Translations under genes and position numbers: made by a program | Notes under the pieces: generated by a model | What the model was told of the DNA's origin: nothing | Seen by the model: only the letters and a program-made list of their open reading frames with translations | The model's database searches: none | Assembly (NCBI GenBank): GCA_002360925.1 | Contig: DERN01000004.1 | Coordinates: forward strand, 1-64,000 | Direction: 5' to 3' | Source: Flavobacteriaceae bacterium UBA3339 | Lineage (GTDB): Bacteria > Bacteroidota > Bacteroidia > Flavobacteriales > Flavobacteriaceae | DNA: 64,000 nt | Part shown: positions 18,574 through 27,659 of the stretch, piece after piece | Numbering within the stretch: position 1 is the stretch's first letter | How the letters are laid out: every line of letters starts with the position of its first letter

Positions 18574-18630
18574 TGTCATTCTGACGAAGGAAGAATCTTT
18601 TAAAGATTTCTCGACAAGCTCGAAATGACA
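18574..18630. repeat. Interspersed palindromic repeat between etfB and etfA
   Basis: A 57-base unit with ends TGTCATT and AATGACA, and an inner pair AGAATCTTT/AAAGATTTCT. The ends match the repeats at 11848 and 14550. It sits inside the etfBA transcript and could form a stem in the RNA that affects the ratio of the two subunits; that effect is inference. Confidence 0.6.
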
Positions 18631-18642
18631 AGCGATTAAAAT

Positions 18643-19389
18643 TTAGATTACTTTAGCTTCGTTATGTAATAAATTGATCAATTCATCTAAATTATCTGGA
18701 CTGATTAATTTTACAGACGATTTCGGAGCTGGTTTTTCGAATTTAACCGCTTTCGTTTTTACATCAGCTGCAACCGGTTCCATAACATTTAAAGCTTTTG
18801 TACGAGCTGTCATAATACCGCGCATATTAGGAATACGTAAATCTTTTTCCTCAACAATTCCTTTTTGCCCTCCAATTACGATTGGTAAATCAGTAGTTAA
18901 AGTTTCTTTACCTCCGTCAATTTCACGAACTAAAGTAGCCTTTGTTCCTTCAATTTCTACTCCAACACAAGAGTTTACAAAATTGTAATTCAATAAAGAA
19001 GCTAACATTCCCGGAACCATTCCTCCGTTATAATCTAACGATTCTTTACCACAGATAACTACATCGTAGTTTCCTGCTTTTACAACCTCAGCCAACTGTT
19101 TTGCCACGAAGAAACCATCTGCTGGATTAGCATTTACGCGAATTGCTTCGTCTGCGCCAATAGCCAATGCTTTACGAATTGTTGCTTCTGTATCGGCACC
19201 GCCAACATTCACAACTGTAACATGAGCTCCTTGTTTTTCTTTAAACCAAATAGCACGTGTTAAACCAAATTCATCGTTAGGATTGATAACAAATTGTACT
19301 CCGTTTGAATCAAATTCCGTATCTCCGTTTGTGAAGTTAATCTTTGCAGTAGTATCAGGCACATGGCTGATGCAAACTAATATTTTCAT
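18643..19389 (-). CDS. etfB: Electron transfer flavoprotein beta subunit
   Basis: The AMP-binding subunit of ETF, with 248 residues. It starts MKILVCISHVPDTTAKI and carries ICGKESLDYNGGMVPGMLA (~residue 110) and PNMRGIMTARTK, the conserved ETF-beta segment. It is the first gene of etfBA. The gap upstream holds a 12-bp palindrome (19457-19468) that recurs in a larger palindrome at 61864. Confidence 0.96.
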   Translation of the reverse strand: MKILVCISHVPDTTAKINFTNGDTEFDSNGVQFVINPNDEFGLTRAIWFKEKQGAHVTVVNVGGADTEATIRKALAIGADEAIRVNANPADGFFVAKQLAEVVKAGNYDVVICGKESLDYNGGMVPGMLASLLNYNFVNSCVGVEIEGTKATLVREIDGGKETLTTDLPIVIGGQKGIVEEKDLRIPNMRGIMTARTKALNVMEPVAADVKTKAVKFEKPAPKSSVKLISPDNLDELINLLHNEAKVI

Positions 19390-19456
19390 CTATATAAGTT
19401 TTTGATATTATTCTTAAATTAGAAACGAAGATAAATATTTTTTTGAAACTTTTTAC

Positions 19457-19468
19457 TATGCATGCATA
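19457..19468. repeat. 12-bp palindrome TATGCATGCATA
   Basis: A perfect palindrome about 70 bases upstream of etfB. The same 12 bases form the centre of the 34-bp palindrome at 61864-61897. It may be a regulator site or chance; only two copies were noticed. Confidence 0.35.
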
Positions 19469-19659
19469 CTATTTTTTAGTTACTTTTTAAACTTTATAAG
19501 TTTTTTAAGAATTTTATGAATCAGTTGAACTAAAAATCGGTTACTTTTAAATTGTTTTAATAGTTTGAATCCAAATTTTTGGTTTTAAATATTTCTAAAA
19601 ATTGACATTTTCTTAATTTACGATTTTGATATTAAAGCAACTTAAAAAAGGTATTCAGC

Positions 19660-20481
19660 ATGAAAAAGATATTTTATTTAGCAATTTTCTCTTCGCTTTT
19701 AGCTTGTAGTAAAAAACAAGCTACGATTGAATTAAAAGATTCGACCAATATCGTTTTGAAAGATTCTATTGAAAAACCGAAACCAATCGACTTTTCTGAT
19801 CAAGAAAATGATCTTTTACAATTATATAGCGAAATTGAAACCGCGAAAGAAAATACAAATGATTTAGTTCTAAAAAGTTCTAAAAAATATTCAGACAGTT
19901 TAATTTCACTCATTCAAAACAATCCAAAAACGTTGCATTATTCTTTCAAAAAGCTTCAAAACGAACGAGCCATTTATGTAGCAACTTCGGCAGATCAAAA
20001 ATTTCGAATTTATAGTTGGGATACGCATTTAGGCGGAACCATGCGTTTTTTTGATCAGCTATTTCAGTTTCAATCACAAAATAAAACAAATACAAAAGTA
20101 CGTTTAGCTTCTAAAGATGCTCAGGATTTCTTTTCAAAAATTTATACGGTTCAACAAGGTACTAAATCGATTTATTTGGCTGTTTCGAACAGTATTCTAT
20201 CATCAAAATATTCAACTCAGCAAATAACGGCTTACGAAATTCAAAATAACAATTTAGAAGAAGTAAAACTTTTTAAAAGTAAAAATCAGTTATTAAGTTC
20301 AATCTCGGTAGAATTCGACTTTTTTAGTGTAGTTGATCGCCGGGAACGTCCGGTTGAATTAATCACTTTAAAAGGAAACAAACTTAAAATTCCGTTGATA
20401 AACGAAGATTTAAATGTTTCAAATAAAAACTTAATTTATGAATGGAACGGAACTTTGTTTAATTATAAAGGAGTTGAGTAA
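19660..20481 (+). CDS. Lipoprotein of unknown function (273 aa)
   Basis: A lipoprotein signal ends in SLLACS, giving Cys16 as the lipidated residue. A polar linker and a folded region of about 200 residues follow, with no motif I recognise. It is a single gene. The 270-base gap before it holds only an AT-rich leader and the 12-bp palindrome. Confidence 0.7.
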   Translation: MKKIFYLAIFSSLLACSKKQATIELKDSTNIVLKDSIEKPKPIDFSDQENDLLQLYSEIETAKENTNDLVLKSSKKYSDSLISLIQNNPKTLHYSFKKLQNERAIYVATSADQKFRIYSWDTHLGGTMRFFDQLFQFQSQNKTNTKVRLASKDAQDFFSKIYTVQQGTKSIYLAVSNSILSSKYSTQQITAYEIQNNNLEEVKLFKSKNQLLSSISVEFDFFSVVDRRERPVELITLKGNKLKIPLINEDLNVSNKNLIYEWNGTLFNYKGVE

Positions 20482-20494
20482 TGAAATATCAGTT

Positions 20495-20914
20495 CTATTT
20501 AAAATAAGATAACACCAAATCTTTTTGGGTTTGATTTAAATGTTCTATTTCATTTATATATTCTTGAGTTGCGTAAAAATACTTTTCATTGTTATTTGAT
20601 TTTAAATTTTGTTCAATTTGTGATACCTTATCTAAAACATCAAACAAACCTTTTCTTTCCAAATACAATTTAAATTTGTCGATTTCATCATAATTCACTT
20701 TGTTCGACATTTTTCTAATCTCATCATTACAATATGCTAACCCAAAACCGTAAGCATCAGCTGCGATTCCTTTTTCAAAAACACTGCAATTCAAGCAAAA
20801 TATACCAAATTCGCCTTCTATAGATAACGATACAGATTTTCTAAATACAAAAAAAGAAAACAAGCTTATAGTTACTATTGATAATACAGTTATTAGTAAA
20901 ATTGTTTTTTTCAT
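20495..20914 (-). CDS. Membrane-anchored protein of unknown function (139 aa)
   Basis: One N-terminal hydrophobic helix (residues 4-25) is followed by a region with three cysteines (FCLNCSVFEKG... AYCNDE) and a helical C-terminal half. The cysteines and single anchor suggest an exported domain. It converges with the lipoprotein gene at 19660, 13 bases apart. No family was recognised. Confidence 0.6.
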   Translation of the reverse strand: MKKTILLITVLSIVTISLFSFFVFRKSVSLSIEGEFGIFCLNCSVFEKGIAADAYGFGLAYCNDEIRKMSNKVNYDEIDKFKLYLERKGLFDVLDKVSQIEQNLKSNNNEKYFYATQEYINEIEHLNQTQKDLVLSYFK

Positions 20915-21127
20915 GATGTTTATATTTAAAATGAATACTAAACATAAGTATTTATTTAAACAAAATAGAAGAAAACAACAAGTATTAGTGTTTTTAAAAC
21001 TTTCTAGAGTCTTAGAGTTAACATCTCTAACTAAGATATTAAAGAACTTTCAGATTCATAACAAAGCAAATTAAAACCATAACATTATTTTTATCCTTAA
21101 AACAAAGGCTAACAAATTATAATTTTA

Positions 21128-21135
21128 TATTTTTG
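21128..21135 (+). promoter_or_regulatory. pdhB promoter -7 box
   Basis: TATTTTTG lies 21 bases before the pdhB ATG at 21157. It overlaps the upstream in-frame start candidate at 21133 and so rules it out. No clear -33 box is visible. Confidence 0.5.
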
Positions 21136-21156
21136 TGCACCTATCAATTAGATATT

Positions 21157-22137
21157 ATGAGAACAATTCAATTTAGAGAGGCTGTTTGCGAAGCAATGAG
21201 CGAAGAAATGCGCCGCGACGACAAGATATATTTAATGGGTGAAGAAGTTGCCGAATACAACGGTGCTTATAAAGCCAGTAAAGGAATGTTAGACGAGTTT
21301 GGTCCTAAACGCGTTATTGATACGCCGATTGCCGAACTTGGTTTTGCAGGAATCGCTGTAGGTTCTGCAATGAACGGTTTACGTCCAATTGTAGAATTTA
21401 TGACGTTTAACTTCTCATTGGTTGGTATCGACCAAATCATTAACAACGCTGCAAAAATGCGTCAAATGTCGGGCGGGCAATTTTCAATGCCGATTGTTTT
21501 CCGCGGACCAACTGCTTCTGCCGGACAATTAGCTGCAACACACTCACAAGCTTTCGAAAACTGGTTTGCTAACACTCCGGGATTAAAAGTGGTAGTTCCT
21601 TCAAATCCATATGATGCAAAAGGACTATTAAAATCTGCAATTCGCGATAACGATCCGGTTATCTTTATGGAATCGGAACAAATGTATGGCGATAAGATGG
21701 AAGTACCAGAAGAAGAATATACGATTCCGTTAGGAGTTGCCGATATTAAACGTGAAGGAACTGATGTAACGATTGTTTCTTTCGGAAAAATTATCAAAGA
21801 AGCTTACATTGCTGCTGATGAATTGGCAAAAGAAAACATTTCTTGCGAAATTATCGATTTACGTACGGTTCGTCCAATGGATTACGATGCGATTATTAAA
21901 TCGGTACAAAAAACAAATCGTTTGGTTGTTTTAGAAGAAGCTTGGCCTTTTGCTTCTGTCGCTTCTGAAATTACGTATATGGTTCAAGAACGTGCTTTCG
22001 ATTATTTAGATGCACCGGTTCAAAGAATTACAACTGCCGATACTCCGGCTCCTTATTCGCCTGTATTATTGAAAGAGTGGTTACCAAACGCTCAGGATGT
22101 AATTAAAGCAGTACGAAAAGTGCTTTACAAAAAGTAA
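21157..22137 (+). CDS. pdhB: Pyruvate dehydrogenase E1 component, beta subunit
   Basis: With the ATG at 21157 it has 326 residues. It is the transketolase-like beta chain: YLMGEEVAEYNGAYKASKGM near the start, TPIAELGFAGIAVGSAM (~50), IVFRGPTASAGQLAATHSQ (~112) and the C-terminal IDLRTVRPMDYDAIIKSVQKT. It forms the thiamine-diphosphate enzyme with an alpha chain encoded elsewhere; no pdhA or E2 gene is adjacent. A branched-chain oxo-acid role is less likely from these motifs but not excluded by sequence alone. Confidence 0.92.
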   Translation: MRTIQFREAVCEAMSEEMRRDDKIYLMGEEVAEYNGAYKASKGMLDEFGPKRVIDTPIAELGFAGIAVGSAMNGLRPIVEFMTFNFSLVGIDQIINNAAKMRQMSGGQFSMPIVFRGPTASAGQLAATHSQAFENWFANTPGLKVVVPSNPYDAKGLLKSAIRDNDPVIFMESEQMYGDKMEVPEEEYTIPLGVADIKREGTDVTIVSFGKIIKEAYIAADELAKENISCEIIDLRTVRPMDYDAIIKSVQKTNRLVVLEEAWPFASVASEITYMVQERAFDYLDAPVQRITTADTPAPYSPVLLKEWLPNAQDVIKAVRKVLYKK

Positions 22138-22149
22138 CAAAAAATAATA

Positions 22150-22157
22150 TACATTTG
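22150..22157 (+). promoter_or_regulatory. Possible DUF5686 promoter -7 box
   Basis: TACATTTG is placed between the pdhB stop and the terminator hairpin. Transcription from here would start near 22163, inside the left arm of that hairpin, so the new transcript would escape it. Confidence 0.35.
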
Positions 22158-22158
22158 T

Positions 22159-22187
22159 AACTCCAACCAAAAAGGTTGGAGTTTTTT
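22159..22187 (+). terminator. pdhB terminator
   Basis: A 10-bp stem AACTCCAACC/GGTTGGAGTT around AAAAA, then a T run, just before the ATG of the next gene at 22191. Confidence 0.88.
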
Positions 22188-22190
22188 GTT

Positions 22191-24665
22191 ATGAAAAGAA
22201 TTTTAGCTGTTTTTTTTACCTTATTATATATACCATTATTTGCCCAATCTAAAGTTGAAGGAATTGTTATTGACGAACAACAACAACCAATTCCGTATGC
22301 AAGTGTATTTTTTAAGAATACGACAGAAGGCGTTATTACGAACGAAAACGGGAAGTTTTATTTAGAATCATCTTCAAAACAAGACACTTTAGTTATTTCG
22401 TTTACAGGTTATACCGATGTTTTTCTTCCGTTAACAAAGCAAACAAATTTAGGATTAAAAGTTACGTTGAAAGAAGACAATCTGCTCGATGAAATTAAAA
22501 TCTATTCGGGAAAAACATCTAAGAAAAATAATCCCGCTTTAGATATTCTTCGTAAAATTTGGGAAAACCGTAGAAAAAACGGATTAAATAAATTCGATCA
22601 ATATACGTATCAGAAATACGAGAAAATAGAATTCGATTTAAATTCAATCGATAGCGCATACATGAAAAGTCGCATTTTTAAAGGAATGGAATTTATTTTC
22701 GATAAAGTCGACACATCCAGAATTACAGGAAAAACCTATTTACCTATTTTCATAAACGAACAAGCTTCGAATGTTTATGGCGATAATGTTGCGAAATTGA
22801 AAAAAGAAATTGTTTCGGGAAACAAAAACTCGGGTTTCAACAACAATCAGCACATCATGGCTTTTTTGAAGGATTTGTATGTAGATTATAACATTTACGA
22901 CAACTATTTAAAACTGTTCGATAAAGATTTTGTAAGTCCGCTTTCTCGCACCGGAATCAACGTTTATAATTACGTTTTAACTGATACGGCTTACATCGAC
23001 GATAAATTATGCTACAACATTGTATATTATCCAAGACGAAAAGGCGAATTAACGTTTAAAGGCGATTTTTGGGTAAACGACGGAACTTGGGCAATCAAAA
23101 AAATCAATATGGCAATTAGCAAAGATGCCAATATTAACTGGGTTCGCGACATTTATATTGAACAAGAATTCGATGTTTTAAACGATTCGGTTTTCCTTTT
23201 AACAAAAGATCATTTAATGACCGATTTTAGTATTCGTCAGAATGAAAAATCAAAAGGGATGTACGGTAAACGCACAACGTATTTCAAAAATTTCGAATTC
23301 GATAAAAAGAAACCTTTAAACTTCTATAAAAGCGAAGTTAATTCGTATAACGAAGCTTTAATGAATCGTCCTGATGAGTTTTGGGAAGGCTATCGCTTTG
23401 AACCGCTTTCGCAAGAAGAAAAAGGAATTTACACCATGTTAGATGAATTACAGCAAAATAAACGATTCCAAACATATGTGAATTTGGCAACTATTTTAGC
23501 GAGCGATTATGTACAAATTGGCAATTTCGATTACGGGCCTATTTTTTCATCTTTTGGTTTTAACGACATCGAAGGTTTCCGTTTAAGAATGGGCGGAAGA
23601 ACTTATTTTGGACAAAATGATATGTGGCGTTTAGAAGGTTATTCGGCTTACGGATTTAAAGACAATAAATTTAAATACGGAGTTTCGGGAAGATTTATGT
23701 TAGATAAAGATTCGCGTTTTATTCTCTTTGCAGGAAATCGTCGCGATGTAGAACAAATTGCAGCCACACTTTCGCCAATTACCGATGTTTTAGGACGAAG
23801 TTTTGCATCGAGTGCTTTACTGGCAAGCGGCGATAATTCAAAATTATCGAACATCAATCTAACTTCTGCCGGTTTGGAAATCGAACCTTTAAAGAATTTA
23901 AAACTTTCTACTTCGTTTAATTACAAAACCTTAAAATCAGCTTCTCATACTTTTTCTTTAGGTTATTATGATGAAAACGGAATCGTTCACGAAGATTTAA
24001 AACAAGCCGAAATCAATCTTTCGGTAGATTATACACCACGCAGAAAAACTGTTGGTTATGGCGTTGACCGAACCGATGTTGATTACAATTATGCACGCGT
24101 TTTCTTTAATTATTCATTAGGAGTAAAAGGAATGTTGGGTAGCGATTTCGATTATAAAAAGATTCAATTATTATATCGTCACCCTATTTTGGTGGGCGGT
24201 TTTGGTCGCTTTACTCCTACTTTAGAAGTCGGAAAAACCTACGGAACCGTTCCTTTGGGATTAATGAGCGTGATTCCGGGAAATCAATCTTATTTCATTA
24301 TCGACAATGCGTTTAGCCAGCTAAATTATTACGAGTTTATAACCGACGAATACATTGCGCTTCATTTAGAACACAACTTTAACGGACGTTTATTTTCTCG
24401 TATTCCGGGAATTAGAAAATTAGGAATCCGTGAATTTGTAGGAATTCGTGGAGTTTGGGGCGACGTTTCTGAGAAAAACAGAGCAATCAACGCTTCGAAT
24501 ATTTCTTATATCGCTCCAAAAGACAAGATTTATTATGAGTATTTTGTTGGAGTTGGAAACTTATTTAAATGTTTACGAATTGATGTTACTTGGCGCGGAA
24601 ACTATTTAGAAAATCCGGATGCGAAGAAATTAGGCGTAAAAGCCGTTTTTGGATTCCATTTTTAA
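22191..24665 (+). CDS. DUF5686 outer-membrane protein with carboxypeptidase-like regulatory domain
   Basis: The protein has 824 residues. A signal peptide (MKRILAVFF...LFAQ) is followed by a carboxypeptidase D regulatory-like domain at ~20-105 (VEGIVIDEQQQPIPYASVFFKN) and then the DUF5686 region, which ends in many barrel-like strands and a terminal FGFHF. Such proteins are common in Bacteroidota outer membranes; their substrate is unknown. The ATG at 22191 is used because the upstream alternative lies inside the pdhB terminator. Confidence 0.88.
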   Translation: MKRILAVFFTLLYIPLFAQSKVEGIVIDEQQQPIPYASVFFKNTTEGVITNENGKFYLESSSKQDTLVISFTGYTDVFLPLTKQTNLGLKVTLKEDNLLDEIKIYSGKTSKKNNPALDILRKIWENRRKNGLNKFDQYTYQKYEKIEFDLNSIDSAYMKSRIFKGMEFIFDKVDTSRITGKTYLPIFINEQASNVYGDNVAKLKKEIVSGNKNSGFNNNQHIMAFLKDLYVDYNIYDNYLKLFDKDFVSPLSRTGINVYNYVLTDTAYIDDKLCYNIVYYPRRKGELTFKGDFWVNDGTWAIKKINMAISKDANINWVRDIYIEQEFDVLNDSVFLLTKDHLMTDFSIRQNEKSKGMYGKRTTYFKNFEFDKKKPLNFYKSEVNSYNEALMNRPDEFWEGYRFEPLSQEEKGIYTMLDELQQNKRFQTYVNLATILASDYVQIGNFDYGPIFSSFGFNDIEGFRLRMGGRTYFGQNDMWRLEGYSAYGFKDNKFKYGVSGRFMLDKDSRFILFAGNRRDVEQIAATLSPITDVLGRSFASSALLASGDNSKLSNINLTSAGLEIEPLKNLKLSTSFNYKTLKSASHTFSLGYYDENGIVHEDLKQAEINLSVDYTPRRKTVGYGVDRTDVDYNYARVFFNYSLGVKGMLGSDFDYKKIQLLYRHPILVGGFGRFTPTLEVGKTYGTVPLGLMSVIPGNQSYFIIDNAFSQLNYYEFITDEYIALHLEHNFNGRLFSRIPGIRKLGIREFVGIRGVWGDVSEKNRAINASNISYIAPKDKIYYEYFVGVGNLFKCLRIDVTWRGNYLENPDAKKLGVKAVFGFHF

Positions 24666-24697
24666 TTTGTAAGGAATTGAATTTTAATGTACTTTTG
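24666..24697 (+). promoter_or_regulatory. ppa promoter
   Basis: TTTG, 20 bases, TACTTTTG: both Bacteroidota boxes with correct spacing. It leaves a leader of about 30 bases before the ATG at 24732. Confidence 0.75.
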
Positions 24698-24731
24698 CAC
24701 TCGATTTTGAAATAAAGAAAATTATAAAAAT

Positions 24732-25256
24732 ATGACAAACGTTGAACAATTCGATGTATTCATCGAAATTCCTGCAGGAAGCAGAAATAAATACGAGTTC
24801 GATTTTGATTTAAAAATGATGAGATTTGACCGTTTATTATTCTCATCAATGAAATATCCTACAGATTACGGTTTCATTCCAGAAACTATGGCTTTAGATA
24901 ACGATCCTTTAGATGTTTTAGTTTTAACAACAGAACCTACAATTCCGGGTTTATTGATGGAAGTAAAACCAATCGGAGTTTTTTATATGGCAGACGATAA
25001 AGGAAACGATGAAAAAATTATTTGTGTTCCTACAGGAGATCCTTTAATGCGCGAATTGAATGATTTAGGTGATATTAACAAACACTTAATCAAAGAAATC
25101 GAACATTTTTTCCAGGTTTATAAAGACTTAGAAAACAAAAAAGTAGAAACAAACGGATTTGGCGATAAAGCTGCTGCAATTGCAATGATTAAAGAATGCC
25201 AAGAGCGTTTTGCCCAATTACCGGAAGACAAACAAAAATCTTTCAGTATTAGATAA
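24732..25256 (+). CDS. ppa: Inorganic pyrophosphatase (family I)
   Basis: Hydrolyses pyrophosphate, pulling forward nucleic acid and activated-intermediate synthesis. It has 174 residues. The family I motifs are visible: YPTDYGFIPET (~residue 42) and DNDPLDVLVL (~57), which hold the metal-binding aspartates. The gene has its own promoter (24666) and terminator (25264). Confidence 0.96.
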   Translation: MTNVEQFDVFIEIPAGSRNKYEFDFDLKMMRFDRLLFSSMKYPTDYGFIPETMALDNDPLDVLVLTTEPTIPGLLMEVKPIGVFYMADDKGNDEKIICVPTGDPLMRELNDLGDINKHLIKEIEHFFQVYKDLENKKVETNGFGDKAAAIAMIKECQERFAQLPEDKQKSFSIR

Positions 25257-25263
25257 TAAAACG

Positions 25264-25291
25264 AACCAGAACAATAAGTTCTGGTTTTTTT
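25264..25291 (+). terminator. ppa terminator
   Basis: A 9-bp stem AACCAGAAC/GTTCTGGTT around AATAA and a run of T. Confidence 0.88.
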
Positions 25292-25318
25292 ATACCTCGA
25301 CTTTCATCTGAATATCCT

Positions 25319-25326
25319 TATATTTG
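25319..25326 (+). promoter_or_regulatory. menG/ubiE promoter -7 box
   Basis: TATATTTG lies 18 bases upstream of the ATG at 25345. No convincing -33 element is visible. Confidence 0.5.
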
Positions 25327-25344
25327 TAGAAATTTTTAGTAAAA

Positions 25345-26073
25345 ATGGCAGATCAAATCAATCCTTATAAAGAATCGAACCTAGGAAAAAAACAACAAGT
25401 TGAACAAATGTTCGACACGATTTCGGGAAACTACGATAATTTAAACCGTATGATTTCGTTGGGAACAGACCAAGGTTGGAGACGCAATGTATTAAAAATG
25501 GTTTCGGCTACAAATCCCAAATCTATTTTAGATATTGCTACAGGAACAGGAGATTTAGCTATTTTATTATCGAAATCGAATGCAAACCGCATTGTTGGTT
25601 TAGACTTATCTGCCGGAATGCTGGAAGTTGGAAAAGTAAAAGTAAAAGCGTTAGGTTTAAGCGAAAAAATAGAAATGATTCAAGGCGATTCTGAAAATTT
25701 ACCGTTTCAGGACAATACTTTTGACGCAATTACCGTTGCTTTTGGTGTACGTAATTTTGAAAATCTTGAAAAAGGTTTATCAGAAATTTTACGAGTTTTA
25801 AAACCAAACGGAATTTTTGTTATCTTAGAAACCTCGGTTCCAACTAAATTTCCGTTTAAACAGGGATACAATTTTTACATGAAAACCTTTATGCCGCTTA
25901 TGGGAAAAATGTTTTCTAAAGACCAAAAAGCGTATGAATATTTGTCTGAATCTGCCAAAAATTTTCCTTATGGCGAAGTTTTAAACGGTATTTTACGAAA
26001 AGTTGGTTTTAAAAATGTGAAGCACGATCCGCAAACAATGGGCGTTGCAACCATTTATTCAGCATCAAAATAA
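25345..26073 (+). CDS. ubiE: Demethylmenaquinone methyltransferase (MenG/UbiE family)
   Basis: A SAM-dependent C-methyltransferase of 242 residues. The SAM site is LDIATGTGDLAIL (~residue 65), with GLDLSAGMLEVGKVK (~90) and VAFGVRNFENLEKGLSE (~131), all typical of UbiE. Bacteroidota use menaquinone, so the last step of menaquinone synthesis is its likely role. The next gene, porT, follows after 4 bases. Confidence 0.94.
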   Translation: MADQINPYKESNLGKKQQVEQMFDTISGNYDNLNRMISLGTDQGWRRNVLKMVSATNPKSILDIATGTGDLAILLSKSNANRIVGLDLSAGMLEVGKVKVKALGLSEKIEMIQGDSENLPFQDNTFDAITVAFGVRNFENLEKGLSEILRVLKPNGIFVILETSVPTKFPFKQGYNFYMKTFMPLMGKMFSKDQKAYEYLSESAKNFPYGEVLNGILRKVGFKNVKHDPQTMGVATIYSASK

Positions 26074-26077
26074 CGAT

Positions 26078-26791
26078 ATGAAAAAACTATTTTTTATAAC
26101 TATTTTTCTTTTTTCGATCCAAACCTTTGCACAAGGTATTTTTGGAAAAAACCCTTATAAAAACCAACAAGATTGGGATCAACAAACGGTTCATTATGGT
26201 TATTTTTTAGGATTTAGTTCTTATAACTTTAAATATGATTATGCAAAAGCCTATCACGATTTACACGGAAGCGACGAAATTTTAGTACAGCCTTCTACAG
26301 GATTTAATGTTGGTTTGGTTGGAAACCTTCGTATTATGGAATATTTAGATTTGCGTTTTGAACCAGGTTTATATTACACAAAACGTACCTTAACGTTTCC
26401 GCATATCGCAAATCCCGATACAAGAGTTCGTGAAGTTTCATCAACTTATATTCATTTTCCTTTATTGTTAAAGTTTTCGGCTTTGCGTACAGGAAATATT
26501 CGTCCTTATATTTTAGGAGGTTTTTCTGAATCTTTGAATTTAAGTAGTAACGAAACGGCAAAAGAAGACAATTACGAAGGACGTTTTAGAATGCGAAAAT
26601 GGACAGCGAACTACGAAATTGGTTTAGGAATTGATTTGTATTTTGAACACTTTAAATTCTCACCTTCTATTCGCGGTGTATTTGGTTTACAAGATGAGTT
26701 GATTCGCGATAAAAACCCTAATAGTCCATGGACAGGAAATATTGAATCCATGAAATCGCGCGGGCTTTTTGTAAACTTTACATTTCATTAA
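26078..26791 (+). CDS. porT: Type IX secretion outer-membrane protein PorT/SprT
   Basis: The protein is 237 residues long. The signal peptide ends in QTFAQ, and the rest is an eight-strand-like barrel (GYFLGFSSYNFKYDY, GFNVGLVGNLRIMEYLDLRFEPGLYY, IRPYILGGFSESLNL) ending in VNFTFH. Sequence, length and its position just after ubiE match PorT, which is needed for type IX secretion and gliding in Flavobacteriia. The start at 26078 gives a clean signal peptide; a longer frame overlaps ubiE. Confidence 0.85.
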   Translation: MKKLFFITIFLFSIQTFAQGIFGKNPYKNQQDWDQQTVHYGYFLGFSSYNFKYDYAKAYHDLHGSDEILVQPSTGFNVGLVGNLRIMEYLDLRFEPGLYYTKRTLTFPHIANPDTRVREVSSTYIHFPLLLKFSALRTGNIRPYILGGFSESLNLSSNETAKEDNYEGRFRMRKWTANYEIGLGIDLYFEHFKFSPSIRGVFGLQDELIRDKNPNSPWTGNIESMKSRGLFVNFTFH

Positions 26792-26816
26792 AAACAAATC
26801 AATATTGATATTATAA

Positions 26817-26850
26817 AAAAGGGCAAGAATTAAATTCTTGCCCTTTTATT
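26817..26850. terminator. porT terminator
   Basis: A 13-bp stem AAAAGGGCAAGAA/TTCTTGCCCTTTT around TTAAA. It can act for porT and, in reverse, for the convergent TrmH-type gene. Confidence 0.88.
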
Positions 26851-26857
26851 TTTAAAT

Positions 26858-26883
26858 CTACAAGGTTTTCAAAGACCTTGTAG
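26858..26883. repeat. Short inverted repeat CTACAAGGT/ACCTTGTAG
   Basis: A 9-bp perfect stem with an 8-base loop just after the TrmH-type stop codon. There is no T run. Similar CTACAAGG palindromes are common intergenic repeats in Flavobacteriia as I recall; no other copy was noticed here. Confidence 0.4.
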
Positions 26884-26892
26884 GACATAAAA

Positions 26893-27621
26893 CTAATCAT
26901 TCCTTTTAAATTCACTCAAAACAATTGCAGTTGCAGTTGCAACATTTAAACTTTCGGTTTGTTGTAAATTTCCAAAACGCGGAATTGCAATTTTATTTGT
27001 TACCAATTGCTCTATTTCATTCGAAATTCCGTTTGCTTCATTTCCCATTACAATAATCCCATCGGTTGGCAATTGTTCTTTATAAATAGTCGATCCGTCC
27101 ATAAATGTTCCAAAAATCGAATGTTCATAATTCTTTAAATAATCGTTTAAGTCGGTATAAAAAACATTCACTCTCGTTAACGACCCCATTGTTGCCTGAA
27201 CAACTTTCGGGTTGTAAACATCGACTGTTTCATGACTGCAAATTAAATCTTCAATTCCAAACCAATCGCACAAACGAATAATGGTTCCTAAATTTCCCGG
27301 ATCGCGAATATCGTCTAAAGCTACTTTTAAGCCAGAATCAACCGGAAGTTTTATTTCTTTCATTCTGAACAAAGCCAAACACTGATTCGGAGTTGTTAAA
27401 AACGAAATTTTCTTTAATTCAGTTTCCGTAATAATTGTAAATAAACCATGTGGAATATTCAATTTAAGTTCTTGCGTACTGTAAACATGAATTAACTCTA
27501 ACGAAGAGTTCAAAAGCTCCTCGATAACTTTAACACCTTCGGCTACAAAGGTTTTATTGAGATCGCGATATTTTTTTTGTTTTAACTGCGTTATATATTT
27601 GATTTGGTTCTTGCTAAGCAT
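26893..27621 (-). CDS. TrmH/SpoU-family RNA 2'-O-methyltransferase
   Basis: The protein has 242 residues with the SPOUT trefoil-knot motifs: ALDDIRDPGNLGTIIRLCDWFG (~residue 105), IIVMGNEANGIS (~190) and IPRFGNLQQTESLNVATATAIVLSEF at the end. A small N-terminal substrate-binding domain precedes these. It methylates rRNA or tRNA ribose; the exact site cannot be told. It diverges from tamL with 38 bases between the start codons. Confidence 0.92.
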   Translation of the reverse strand: MLSKNQIKYITQLKQKKYRDLNKTFVAEGVKVIEELLNSSLELIHVYSTQELKLNIPHGLFTIITETELKKISFLTTPNQCLALFRMKEIKLPVDSGLKVALDDIRDPGNLGTIIRLCDWFGIEDLICSHETVDVYNPKVVQATMGSLTRVNVFYTDLNDYLKNYEHSIFGTFMDGSTIYKEQLPTDGIIVMGNEANGISNEIEQLVTNKIAIPRFGNLQQTESLNVATATAIVLSEFKRND

Positions 27622-27659
27622 GTTGTAAAAAATTGTAATTTTACCTTCTGAAAATTGTT

